Of a stretch of 18,734 nt of DNA, positions 1 through 6,675 are shown in pieces. Source of the DNA: Clostridia bacterium (GTDB taxonomy: Bacteria; Bacillota; Clostridia; TANB77; CAG-508); contig JAAVZQ010000033.1 in the NCBI GenBank assembly GCA_022791735.1, positions 1-18,734 on the forward strand. The letters are read 5' to 3'. Below the pieces are notes generated by a model. It saw nothing but the letters and a program-made list of their open reading frames with translations. It was not told the origin of the DNA and did no database searches. Position 1 is the stretch's first letter. Each line of letters begins with the position of its first letter. The translations under genes and the position numbers were made by a program.

Positions 1-1
1 T

Positions 2-73
2 TATTTTGAAACAATTTCTAGTACAACAAGACCAGAAAAAGTAATATGGTCGAATTATATTTTACAAAAATAA
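2..73 (+). CDS. 3' end of an unidentified gene (partial, 24 codons)
   Basis: Frame 2 is open from the window edge to TAA at 71-73 and encodes a C-terminus ending VIWSNYILQK. The residue mix (Trp, Tyr, Arg, Pro) looks protein-like rather than random A/T translation. It is followed by a hairpin (97-125) and then a dif-like site, the same gene-hairpin-site order seen twice more in this window. I therefore read it as the end of the preceding cassette gene. No family can be recognised from so short a piece, and an accidental open frame is possible. Confidence 0.45.
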   Translation, partial: YFETISSTTRPEKVIWSNYILQK

Positions 74-96
74 GTTATAATTATAGTATAAAAATA

Positions 97-125
97 ACTT
101 CATCAGTCTTATAGACTAATGAAGT
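97..125. terminator. Hairpin, probable terminator
   Basis: ACTTCAT (97-103) pairs with ATGAAGT (119-125), and AGTCT (105-109) pairs with AGACT (113-117) around a 3-nt loop, with one mismatch. On the minus strand the stem is followed by TATTTTTATA, so it fits best as the terminator of the minus-strand toxin-antitoxin transcript. On the plus strand no T-run follows. It may also protect the end of the upstream partial gene. Confidence 0.55.
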
Positions 126-132
126 CAACCTC

Positions 133-190
133 ATACATGGTTCGTATAATGATGCTTTGGTGAACCTAGGCTTTGTAAATACGAACTTTG
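133..190. repeat. dif-like site, copy 1 (core 139-166)
   Basis: The core is an 11-bp left arm GGTTCGTATAA (139-149), a 6-bp spacer TGATGC (150-155) and an 11-bp right arm TTTGGTGAACC (156-166). This is the geometry of Xer/dif sites. The left arm matches the E. coli dif XerC arm (GGTGCGCATAA) at 9 of 11 positions, recalled from knowledge of dif. ATACAT precedes the core. A third, inverted arm ATACGAAC (179-186) lies 12 bp downstream and is complementary to GTTCGTAT of the left arm. Its spacer is identical to copy 3 and different from copy 2. Confidence 0.75.
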
Positions 191-231
191 ACTTTTTGAA
201 TGGTAAACTCATTTTAAGAGTACATATATAA

Positions 232-492
232 TTATTCATAATGTCCTTTGCACTGTATAATTTCTATTTGGTTGTTATCAACTTTGTAAACTAGTCTATT
301 AACTTCATCAATTCTTCTACTCCAATAGCCAGATAAATTCGCCTTTAGAGGTTCTGGTTTTCCAATTCCTTCAAATTTATTTCGACTAATGTCTGCAAGT
401 AGTAGATTTATTCTTTTTAAAGTTTTTTTATCTTGCATTTGCCAATAACAATATTCTTCCCATGCTTTAGCCGTAAAAGATATATTATTCAT
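232..492 (-). CDS. yoeB: YoeB/Txe-family mRNA interferase toxin
   Basis: The product is an 86-residue toxin of the RelE superfamily that in this family cleaves mRNA on the ribosome. The YoeB signature is nearly complete: FEGIGKPEPLK (40-50), LSGYWSRRI (53-61), RLVYKV (66-71) and the C-terminal HY. The residues equivalent to the E. coli catalytic set are visible: E47, R66, H84 and Y85. Its length equals the family norm (84-86). The start codon overlaps the last bases of the antitoxin gene (485-492), so the two are translationally coupled, and the antitoxin is first as usual. The transcript would run through dif-like copy 1 to the hairpin at 97-125. In its cassette role it is plausibly an addiction module that stabilises the array. 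Confidence 0.92.
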   Translation of the reverse strand: MNNISFTAKAWEEYCYWQMQDKKTLKRINLLLADISRNKFEGIGKPEPLKANLSGYWSRRIDEVNRLVYKVDNNQIEIIQCKGHYE

Positions 493-757
493 TCTCCATC
501 GCCTCTAATTCTTCTAGTGTTTTTACAATTACTTTTCCGTCTTCTAATTCTTTTATTGATTCATTTATAGCTTTCATATTGCTTTTTGAATAAAATGGAT
601 CTATCGAAACATCAAAAGGTATTCTTTTTTCTCTTGTCATTTTTTTTATAAATATATTTAATGCTGTTGTAACAGTCATGCCTAATTCATCGCAAACTTT
701 TTCCATTTCCTTTTTTGTTTCTTCATCTATTCTAAAATTTACTAATGTTTGAGCCAT
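485..757 (-). CDS. relB: RelB/DinJ-type antitoxin
   Basis: This is a 90-residue antitoxin partner of the YoeB-like toxin. The N-terminal VNFRIDEETKKEME segment and the following helices (DELGMTVTTALNIFIKKM, about residues 23-40) are the ribbon-helix-helix DNA-binding fold of the RelB/DinJ family. The acidic helical C-terminus is the toxin-neutralising part. I chose ATG at 757, preceded by AGAGGTGAT at normal spacing. The frame is open 11 codons further upstream but has no good RBS there. Two direct repeats upstream of its promoter suggest autoregulation by the antitoxin or the complex. Confidence 0.88.
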   Translation of the reverse strand: MAQTLVNFRIDEETKKEMEKVCDELGMTVTTALNIFIKKMTREKRIPFDVSIDPFYSKSNMKAINESIKELEDGKVIVKTLEELEAMENE

Positions 758-780
758 AATATCACCTCTTCCTATAATAT

Positions 781-840
781 AGTTTAACATAAAACAAATA
801 CAATGTCAAGACAATATATTTACAATCAATACAATATATT
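781..840 (-). promoter_or_regulatory. Promoter and operator of the toxin-antitoxin operon
   Basis: On the minus strand there is TTGACA (809-804), a 17-bp spacer and TAAACT (786-781), a good sigma-A promoter about 25 bp upstream of the antitoxin start. Two copies of ACAATATATT (811-820 and 831-840) lie 20 bp apart just upstream of -35, on the same helix face, and are candidate RHH operator sites. The octamer TGTCAAGA at 804-811 recurs at 926-933, upstream of the divergent small gene. Confidence 0.7.
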
Positions 841-969
841 ATATATTAATGAAGTAAAATTATACTACTTTTATAGAAAGTTATTAAAAAATATGTTACA
901 ATGTATTTCTATCAAAATATTAAATTGTCAAGATAATTTTTGACAGTAAAGGAAGGGAGTAAAAGCAAA

Positions 970-1143
970 ATGGGAGTTTTTTACAGCCATGAGCCAACTT
1001 ACGAAGAGTATTTGTCAGAAAAATTTAGAGAGTTCGTGGAGAAAGATCCTGATATAACTCAAGAGAAAGGTAGGGAACTTAGCGAAGCAGAACTTATTGC
1101 CAAACGTATACCACCTTTTAAGGGTTGGGATACAGATTCTTAG
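970..1143 (+). CDS. 57-residue orphan protein in the toxin-antitoxin cassette
   Basis: It starts at ATG 970 behind GGAAGGGAG (951-959) and ends at TAG 1141-1143. The product is acidic and charged. It carries a YEEYLSEKFREFVEKD helix, an ELSEAELIAKRIPPFKGW segment, and no membrane span, signal or cysteine pair. I do not recognise a family. It is divergent from the RelB/YoeB pair within one cassette and is followed by a perfect 22-bp hairpin terminator. A dyad TGTCAA-N8-TTGACA (926-945) lies just upstream. Its position beside a toxin-antitoxin pair is compatible with a regulator or an unrelated passenger, and neither can be decided here. Confidence 0.65.
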   Translation: MGVFYSHEPTYEEYLSEKFREFVEKDPDITQEKGRELSEAELIAKRIPPFKGWDTDS

Positions 1144-1172
1144 GATACCCCCTGATGTAGAATAGTACATCT

Positions 1173-1230
1173 AAAAAGATAATAAGTCTATTTTCAGTAA
1201 ATGATACTAAAATAGACTTATTATCTTTTT
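1173..1230. terminator. Perfect bidirectional terminator hairpin
   Basis: A 22-nt arm (1173-1194, starting AAAAAGATAATAAG) is exactly complementary to 1209-1230 (ending TTATTATCTTTTT). A further AGTA/TACT pairing occurs inside the loop. A-runs and T-runs on both sides make it Rho-independent in either direction. It ends 3 bp before the conserved ATACAT of dif-like copy 2. Confidence 0.9.
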
Positions 1231-1233
1231 CTT

Positions 1234-1290
1234 ATACATGGTTCGTATAAGGTTGTTTTGGTGAACCACAACTTTATAAATACGAACTTT
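1234..1290. repeat. dif-like site, copy 2 (core 1240-1267)
   Basis: The arms are identical to the other copies: GGTTCGTATAA (1240-1250) and TTTGGTGAACC (1257-1267). The 6-bp spacer is GGTTGT instead of TGATGC, so the only change within the 28-bp core falls in the part that, in Xer sites, must match for strand exchange. The downstream inverted arm ATACGAAC (1280-1287) has the same 12-bp offset as in copy 1. Confidence 0.75.
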
Positions 1291-1374
1291 TTTTATTAGA
1301 AAAAAGGAGTACAAAAATAGAAAGATATATGATAAAATCTAAAAGTAAAGAAATTTAAGTGAGGCATTGATTGT

Positions 1375-2052
1375 ATGAGAATATTAAGTTGGAATTGTAA
1401 TTGCAAATTTAGAGAAAAGTTTAAAGAAATAATTAAATATGATGCAGATATCTATGTAATACAAGAATGCGAGAATCCAAAAGAATATGTAAATACTGAA
1501 TATATAGAATTTGCCAAAAATTATTTTTGGTGTGGAGATAATCAAAATAAAGGACTAGGAATATTTGCAAAAGATAATATAAGAATAGAAAAAAATAATT
1601 GGAAGTCATATTGTTTGAGAAATTTTTTATCAGTAAGAGTAAATGACAAATTTAATGTAGTTGGTGTATGGGCTTGTAATCCGTATATAGCTGAATATTA
1701 TATATATCAGAATATAAATATTGATAGTTATGATGAAAATACAATAATAATAGGAGATTTTAATAGTAATAAAATATGGGACAAAGATAATAAACTTCGC
1801 AATCATAGTACAGTTGTAAAAGAACTGAGAAATATAGGATTAGAATCCATTTATCATTATATTTTCAATGAAGAACAAGGTAAAGAAACAATTAAAACAT
1901 TTTATTTATATAGACACTTAGATAAAGGATATCATATAGATCATTGCTTTGCCAACAAAGCAATTGTAGAAAAATACCAAATATTATTTGATGAAAAATG
2001 GTTAAGGTATTCTGATCACATTCCAATTATTTTGAAAACAAAAGATATATAA
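1375..2052 (+). CDS. Endonuclease/exonuclease/phosphatase (EEP) family nuclease
   Basis: This 225-residue protein is predicted to be a Mg-dependent phosphodiesterase of the EEP (exonuclease III/APE/DNase I) fold. The active-site motifs appear in the right order: WNCN (N7), IQECE (metal ligand E31), GDFNSN (D128, N130) and a C-terminal SDHIP (D214, H215). It starts at ATG 1375 behind GTGAGG. No signal peptide or extra domain is visible. It lies 46 bp upstream of a reverse transcriptase on the same strand, both inside one segment bounded by dif-like sites and closed by one terminator, so the two are probably co-transcribed and function together. The substrate (DNA, RNA or other phosphodiester) cannot be told from sequence. 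Confidence 0.82.
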   Translation: MRILSWNCNCKFREKFKEIIKYDADIYVIQECENPKEYVNTEYIEFAKNYFWCGDNQNKGLGIFAKDNIRIEKNNWKSYCLRNFLSVRVNDKFNVVGVWACNPYIAEYYIYQNINIDSYDENTIIIGDFNSNKIWDKDNKLRNHSTVVKELRNIGLESIYHYIFNEEQGKETIKTFYLYRHLDKGYHIDHCFANKAIVEKYQILFDEKWLRYSDHIPIILKTKDI

Positions 2053-2098
2053 TATTTCAGATATTTAATTAATCAAATATAGGAGGAACAGTGAATTT

Positions 2099-3601
2099 AT
2101 GGAACGTGATTATCGTAAAATAACAGATGAAATTTCAATAACAGGTTTTTTTTCAGAATATTTACCACCGTGTTTTAAAATTTCTAAAGAATTTTTTACA
2201 CATATACCAAAGGAAAAATGCGATTTAATTAAACCTTTATGCTTTACTATGAGTAGATTTAATGCTAATGAATCAAGAAGAAATATATTTATACCAGAAT
2301 TTGGCTCATATCTTGCCTTAACTAATTTTATAATTAAAGAAAATATCATTCAGGAACTAGTAGAATTTTGCGAAAGCGAAAATGAATCTTTTTCAACTAT
2401 TCTAGGTGATGATGATACAATAATGCGTCATGAGCAATCATATGATAGAATATATAATAATAATTCAAATTACATTGACAATATTGTTGAGAAAATTATT
2501 AGGTCTACTGGAGCTAAAAAAATTTTGAAATTGGATATATCTAACTGTTTTTCAAGTTTTTATATGCACATGGTACCAGCTATTTTTCTTGGCTATGAAA
2601 AAACAGAAAATGAATATAAAAAATTTTGTATAGATCCTAAAGATTCGTCAATAGACTCAATTTATTTAAAATATAAAAAGCTAGATGAAATGATTCGCAA
2701 GCAAAATTTAAATCAAACTAACGGATTGCTTACAGGTACACAATATTCAAAAATAATTTCTGAGGGAATTTTAACTCGTATTGATAAGGAACTAAAAAAA
2801 GAAAACATTAAATTTTCTCGTTATGTTGATGATTATGAAGTTTATCTTTATGAAGACAATGAAAAAGAAGTAATTAGTATTTTTGAAAAAATATTAAAAA
2901 GGTATGGTTTTTCTTTAAATAATGAAAAAACTGAGATAATAGAATTTCCTTATTATATAGCAGAAAATCTAGAAAAAATATTTAATAATTCATCAAACAA
3001 AAAGCTAAATAATTCAGAACTGATGAATTTATTTAATACATTTTTCTCTTTAGAAAAGGATGGTACAAAAGGAGCGATAAGATATTTACTTAAATCTATT
3101 GAAACTAAACCAATTACTGTAATGAATCCTATACTTTATAAATCATATCTTTTAACTGTTATAAAAAATAATGAAAGATCGCTAACAAAAGCATGTTTGT
3201 TGTTGATTGAAAACAAAGATACTATGCCACTTGATTTAACAGAAGTAGGATTACTTCAAAATTTAATCAGTTTTTATATACAAAACAATCGTGACTTAGA
3301 AGTAATTTGGTTAACATATTTATTAATAGAAACTAGTAATACAAGAACTTGTACAAAAATAATTGATTTAATTATTGAAAGTGATAATGAGTTAGCACAA
3401 ATGTTATTAGTACGAAAGTCTATTCTTGATGAGATTCAAATAAACACAATTGCTGAAAAATGTAATTCATGGATTGCATTATATGAATTATATTCAATGA
3501 ATTTTATTGATGAGAAGAATTTTGTTGAAAAATTATCAATGAATAAAAATTTAAATGTATATAAGAATTTTAAGAATAGGGGATTACACTTTATTTATTA
3601 A
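2099..3601 (+). CDS. Reverse transcriptase of the Abi/UG (defence-associated) type
   Basis: The 500-residue protein has an N-terminal RT domain. Motif A is LKLDISNCF (D146), motif B lies around NGLLTGTQYSK (about 208-218), and the catalytic box is RYVDDYEV (D244, D245), followed by a GFSLNNEKTEI motif. Residues from about 300 to 500 are helical repeats without thumb, maturase or HNH motifs. That architecture is typical of abortive-infection and unknown-group RTs rather than group II introns or retrons. The start at ATG 2099 has AGGAGG at 2081-2086, a rather long 12-nt spacing. The context with an EEP nuclease, within a mobile-looking cassette next to a toxin-antitoxin pair, supports an anti-phage role, which is inference. 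I cannot assign a specific DRT or UG class. Confidence 0.85.
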   Translation: MERDYRKITDEISITGFFSEYLPPCFKISKEFFTHIPKEKCDLIKPLCFTMSRFNANESRRNIFIPEFGSYLALTNFIIKENIIQELVEFCESENESFSTILGDDDTIMRHEQSYDRIYNNNSNYIDNIVEKIIRSTGAKKILKLDISNCFSSFYMHMVPAIFLGYEKTENEYKKFCIDPKDSSIDSIYLKYKKLDEMIRKQNLNQTNGLLTGTQYSKIISEGILTRIDKELKKENIKFSRYVDDYEVYLYEDNEKEVISIFEKILKRYGFSLNNEKTEIIEFPYYIAENLEKIFNNSSNKKLNNSELMNLFNTFFSLEKDGTKGAIRYLLKSIETKPITVMNPILYKSYLLTVIKNNERSLTKACLLLIENKDTMPLDLTEVGLLQNLISFYIQNNRDLEVIWLTYLLIETSNTRTCTKIIDLIIESDNELAQMLLVRKSILDEIQINTIAEKCNSWIALYELYSMNFIDEKNFVEKLSMNKNLNVYKNFKNRGLHFIY

Positions 3602-3620
3602 CAATAAACTATGATATAAG

Positions 3621-3658
3621 AAAAAACATTACCAGCCTAAATACTGATAATGTTTTTT
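3621..3658. terminator. Bidirectional terminator between RT gene and mecA
   Basis: AAAAAACATTA (3621-3631) pairs with TAATGTTTTTT (3648-3658), with an inner CAG/CTG pairing. T-runs follow on both strands. It closes the nuclease-RT unit from the left and can also stop mecA transcripts coming from the right through dif-like copy 3. Confidence 0.85.
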
Positions 3659-3663
3659 ATATT

Positions 3664-3722
3664 ATACATGGTTCGTATAATGATGCTTTGGTGAACCACA
3701 AGGGTATCAAACACGTGGACTT
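3664..3722. repeat. dif-like site, copy 3 (core 3670-3697)
   Basis: The core is identical to copy 1 including the spacer TGATGC (left arm 3670-3680, spacer 3681-3686, right arm 3687-3697). The third, inverted arm is degenerate here: AACACGTG at the expected offset instead of ATACGAAC. The right flank therefore diverges from copies 1 and 2, as expected for the chromosomal end of an array. It ends 9 bp from the mecA stop codon. Confidence 0.75.
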
Positions 3723-3731
3723 AAGCAAGAT

Positions 3732-4383
3732 TTATTTCACACAAAAATGTTTTATACAAGTCATAATTGCTTGTGACTTTATTATAGGTTTACCATATTC
3801 AGTAATCTTTTTTTCAAATAACTCTGAATTATCTATGTAATGAGCAAATTCAGTAATTGCATTACATACAAACCTTGAAATCTCTGTATCTAAGTGAATA
3901 TTTGTAAATATCAAATAGCAATTTGAATTATATTCATATAAAACAGAATCCTGAGCAAATCCTTGAAGCCCAGTGGCATACATGCTTTTTTGCAAAAATG
4001 AACAAAAATTGCAAAAGACATCAAAAGACTCAAAAGAATAAATAACCTTTGCAGAGTCTAAAGTAGGAGCTTTTCTTTTAATATGTAATGATTTTTTCTT
4101 TGAGGATTTCTCAAAATGAGTTTTCTCATCTTTATTATGTTCGAATTTGGTTATAGTCAAAATAAAGTTCCCGGTCTTTCAAAGCAAGAGCTTCAATCAT
4201 TATTCTACAATCATCAGTATTAAAACCAACTTCTCTATCTGCTTTGTCTAGCATATCTAAAAAGATACTCTGTGATTCTATAGAATTAGACATAAATGAA
4301 TGAAAGTCAATATCTCTTTCATTTAAGTCCTCTAAGTTCAAAGTTATACGTATTTTATTTTCGTTAAGTTTTTCAATCTTCAT
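3732..4383 (-). CDS. mecA: MecA, ClpC adaptor protein (contains a +1 shift at CGG)
   Basis: MecA delivers substrates such as ComK to the ClpCP protease. Residues 1-70 (from MKIEKLNENKIRITL) resemble the MecA N domain, with FHSFMSNSIESQSIFLDMLD and DCRIMIEALALKD. The C domain begins at about residue 95 (VIYSFESFDVFCNFCSFL) and runs to a TEYGKPIIKSQAI motif near the end. The zero frame stops at 4135 after an Arg codon CGG (4173-4171). Moving +1 there gives KD-G-NFILTITK and joins the two halves into 216 residues, close to the B. subtilis protein (about 218). The break therefore lies at the end of the N domain with no missing sequence. A candidate -10 TATAAT (4427-4422) lies upstream. A genuine split gene is the alternative, but seven further CGG sites argue against it. 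Confidence 0.85.
4171..4173 (-). other. +1 frameshift site CGG-G in mecA
   Basis: The codons are GAC CGG G. Skipping the C at 4173 gives GAC GGG (Asp-Gly) and restores the MecA frame. The zero frame ends 12 codons later. Confidence 0.8.
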
Positions 4384-4499
4384 ATTTAGGGTATCATCTC
4401 TTTCCTTTTTGATATATATTTATTATACTATATATTTTGCAAAAATGGAATAAGAAATTAGTGGAAATATAAAAAACCTTAAAAGCTTATCTAAAGTAC

Positions 4500-4528
4500 T
4501 TGAAAAATATTAATTTGCAATATATAAT
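4500..4528 (+). promoter_or_regulatory. Sigma-A promoter of the DUF4321-radC-mre operon
   Basis: TTGAAA (4500-4505), a 17-bp spacer and TATAAT (4523-4528) lie 36 bp upstream of the DUF4321 start. It is divergent from mecA. A second, weaker element for mecA (TATAAT at 4427-4422, poor -35) lies in the same 181-bp intergenic space. Confidence 0.8.
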
Positions 4529-4564
4529 ATATAAGGTAAAAAAGTTTAGGGAGGAACAAAAGAT

Positions 4565-4823
4565 ATGGCTACAAGAGAAAAAAATATATGGATATTATTA
4601 TTATTTATATTTGCAGGAATAGTAGTTGGAGGCCTACTTCGGAGAACTTGCATCAGGTATAGACTTTTTATGGTGGTTAGGCTATGGAGAAAGTTTTGGA
4701 CTTACAGAACCGATAGTATTAGACCTAAGCATTATTACACTTACATTTGGAATTCAAATGAAGATAAATATTGCGAGCATAATTGGAATGGCAATAGCAT
4801 TATTTATATACAGAAAAATATAA
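4565..4823 (+). CDS. DUF4321 small membrane protein (contains a +1 shift at CGG)
   Basis: It starts at ATG 4565 with GGGAGG upstream. The first 25 codons encode a hydrophobic helix (IWILLLFIFAGIVVGGLL). The frame then meets CGG (4640-4642). Reading +1 gives GLL-G-ELASG and continues through a short hydrophilic stretch and a second hydrophobic helix (ITLTFGIQMKINIASIIGMA) to TAA at 4821-4823, 85 residues in total. The two-helix layout and its place immediately upstream of radC-mreBCD match the DUF4321 proteins of Clostridia, whose function is unknown. Without the shift the zero frame runs on into a basic, non-conserved peptide to 4840. Confidence 0.8.
4640..4642 (+). other. +1 frameshift site CGG-A in DUF4321 gene
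   Basis: The codons are CTT CGG A. Skipping the C at 4640 gives CTT GGA (Leu-Gly), joining GGLL to GELASG. Confidence 0.8.
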
Positions 4824-4891
4824 GAAAATTGCTAAAGTAGGCAATTTATTAAATTAAAGTGGGGGCTTTATGAAAAGAAAGGAAGTAAAAA

Positions 4892-5588
4892 ATGGCATTA
4901 AAAATGAAGGAGCTACCCATATCAGAAAGACCATATGAAAAATTAGAAATATATGGAGTAAAAAAGTTATCAAATGCAGAACTATTGGCAATAATAATAA
5001 AAACTGGTACTAAGGAAGAAACAGCAATATCACTTGCACAAAAAATATTAAATTTAAATCAGGAAAAAAACATAGACAATTTGAGATTTCTTCAAAACGT
5101 TAGTATCGAAGAACTTTGTAAGATAAAAGGAATAGGGAAAATAAAAGCTATGCAAATAATTGCAGCATTTGAGATAGCAAAAAGAATTAAAGAAACATCA
5201 GATGTGCAAAAGATACAAATAAAAAATTCCCAAAATGTAGCAGATTTACTAATGAACGAAATGAAATACGAAAAAAGAGAAGTTGCAAAAGTTATCCTAT
5301 TAAATGGGAGAAATATAATACAAAAAATTATTGACTTATCCTATGGTGGGACAAACTTCACAATGTTAGAACCAAAAGAAGTATTATATGAAGCAGTAAA
5401 AGCGGGAACATCAAAAATAATAGTTGCACACAATCATCCAAGTGGAGATGCGACACCAAGTGCAGCAGATGTCAATATTACAAGAAGACTTGTAGCAGCA
5501 GCTGAAATGATAGGATTAGAAGTATTAGACCATGTAGTTATCGCAGACAATCGGGTATCAAAGTGTGATGAATTATTTAGAGGAGTAA
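4892..5588 (+). CDS. radC: RadC / MPN-domain protein (contains a +1 shift at CGG)
   Basis: This RadC-family protein has an N-terminal helix-hairpin-helix region (IEELCKIKGIGKIKAMQII, about 70-88). The C-terminal JAB/MPN+ metal site reads VAHNHPSGDATPSAAD, preceded by a conserved Glu region. It is conserved but of uncertain role; the old DNA-repair label is not well supported. Zero-frame CGG at 5552-5554 (codon 221) would turn the tail into a 303-residue product overlapping mreB by about 175 bp. The +1 reading gives ADN-G-YQSVMNYLEE and stops at TAA 5586-5588. That makes 231 residues, the normal family length, and leaves a clean 39-bp gap before mreB. The start at ATG 4892 has AAAGGAAG upstream. 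Confidence 0.9.
5552..5554 (+). other. +1 frameshift site CGG-G in radC
   Basis: The codons are AAT CGG G. Skipping the C at 5552 gives AAT GGG TAT (Asn-Gly-Tyr), the usual DNGY-like end of RadC, and a stop 11 codons later. Confidence 0.78.
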
Positions 5589-5627
5589 TACAAAGTTTAT
5601 TTTGGATAGAAAAAGGAGATTTGGAAT

Positions 5628-6659
5628 ATGGGCTTGTTCAATTTAGGTTCAAAAGATATAGGTATAGATTTGGGAACTGCAAATATACTTGTAACATTAA
5701 AAGGAAAAGGAATAATATTAGTAGAGCCTTCAGTTGTTGCGATAGACAGGAAAACGGGAAGTATTGTTGCAACAGGGGAAGAAGCAAAAGAAATGCTTGG
5801 TAGAACACCAGATCAAATAAAGGCAGTAAGGCCTTTGAAAGATGGAGTTATAGCAGATTTTACAGCAACAAGACTAATGCTAAAAAATCTAATAGAGAAA
5901 ATAGCCTCAAGATACAATATTGGAAAACCAAGAGTTGTAGTAGGAGTGCCATCAGGCATTACAGAAGTAGAAGAAAGAGCAGTGGAAGAATCGGTGATGC
6001 ATGCAGGAGCAAAAGAGGTATATCTTATGGAAGAACCAATGGCAGCAGCTATTGGAGCAGGACTTGATGTTGCGGAACCAAGTGGAAATATAATAGTAGA
6101 TATAGGTGGAGGAACTACAGAAGTTGCAGTTATTTCACTTGGAGGAATAGTTATTAGTAATTCATTAAGAATTGCAGGGGATGAATTGGACGAGGACATT
6201 GTAAACTATATAAAAAGAAAATATAATACAGCAATAGGAGAAACAACAGCAGAAGAGATAAAAAAAGAAGTAGGATGTGCACTTCCACTAATGACAGAGA
6301 AAAAAGTTGAAATTAGGGGAAGAGATTTAGGAACAGGACTTCCAAAAAACATAGATGTTACATCAACAGAAGTACAAGAAGCAATGCAAGAATCAATAAA
6401 CGATATAATAGACATAATAAAAGCAACACTTGAAAAAACACCACCAGAATTAGCATCAGACATTATGGAAAAAGGAATAATACTTGCTGGTGGAGGGGCA
6501 TTAATTGAAAATATAGATAAACTAGTTAGTGAAAGAACAGGAATGCCAGTATTTATAGCAGAAAATGCGCTAGAGTGTGTTGTAAAAGGAACAGGCAAAA
6601 CTCTAGAAGATTTAGAGAAGTTGAAAACAGTTTTATTAAATGCAAGACGCATTAAATAG
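5628..6659 (+). CDS. mreB: MreB, actin-like cell-shape protein
   Basis: MreB forms membrane-associated filaments that guide lateral wall synthesis with MreC, MreD and PBP2. The 343-residue product begins MGLFNLGSKDIGIDLGTANI, with phosphate-1 motif IDLGTAN. It continues with VGVPSGITEVEERAV, the phosphate-2 motif VDIGGGTTEVAVISLGG, and the adenosine motif ILAGGGALIENID near residue 285. Length and motif order are typical. AAAGGAGA (5612-5619) is the RBS. Several CGG trinucleotides occur out of phase here (for example ACG|GGA at 5754-5759) and cause no disruption, a useful internal control for the CGG frameshift idea. Confidence 0.97.
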   Translation: MGLFNLGSKDIGIDLGTANILVTLKGKGIILVEPSVVAIDRKTGSIVATGEEAKEMLGRTPDQIKAVRPLKDGVIADFTATRLMLKNLIEKIASRYNIGKPRVVVGVPSGITEVEERAVEESVMHAGAKEVYLMEEPMAAAIGAGLDVAEPSGNIIVDIGGGTTEVAVISLGGIVISNSLRIAGDELDEDIVNYIKRKYNTAIGETTAEEIKKEVGCALPLMTEKKVEIRGRDLGTGLPKNIDVTSTEVQEAMQESINDIIDIIKATLEKTPPELASDIMEKGIILAGGGALIENIDKLVSERTGMPVFIAENALECVVKGTGKTLEDLEKLKTVLLNARRIK

Positions 6660-6675
6660 GAAAGGATAGGTTTTA

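Noticed and set aside
139..166. loxP-like resemblance (TTCGTATAATG followed by ATGC)
   Set aside because: The right half is not the inverted copy of the left as in loxP, and the 11-6-11 layout and arm similarity fit Xer/dif better. I regard the match as shared A/T-rich recombinase-site character.
133..190. Canonical integron attC site
   Set aside because: The RYYYAAC and GTTRRRY core boxes are absent. The outer arms start with GTT and end with AAC, the opposite polarity, and no integrase gene is in view.
2099..3601. Group II intron RT or retron
   Set aside because: There is no maturase/HNH domain, no intron domain V-like structure at the 3' side and no msr-msd inverted-repeat arrangement upstream; an EEP gene occupies that space instead.
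4870..4938. 22-codon open frame (ATG 4870) overlapping the radC start
   Set aside because: It has a G-rich sequence upstream but encodes a Lys/Asn-rich peptide in a different frame from radC, which has its own RBS. It is too short and featureless to call.
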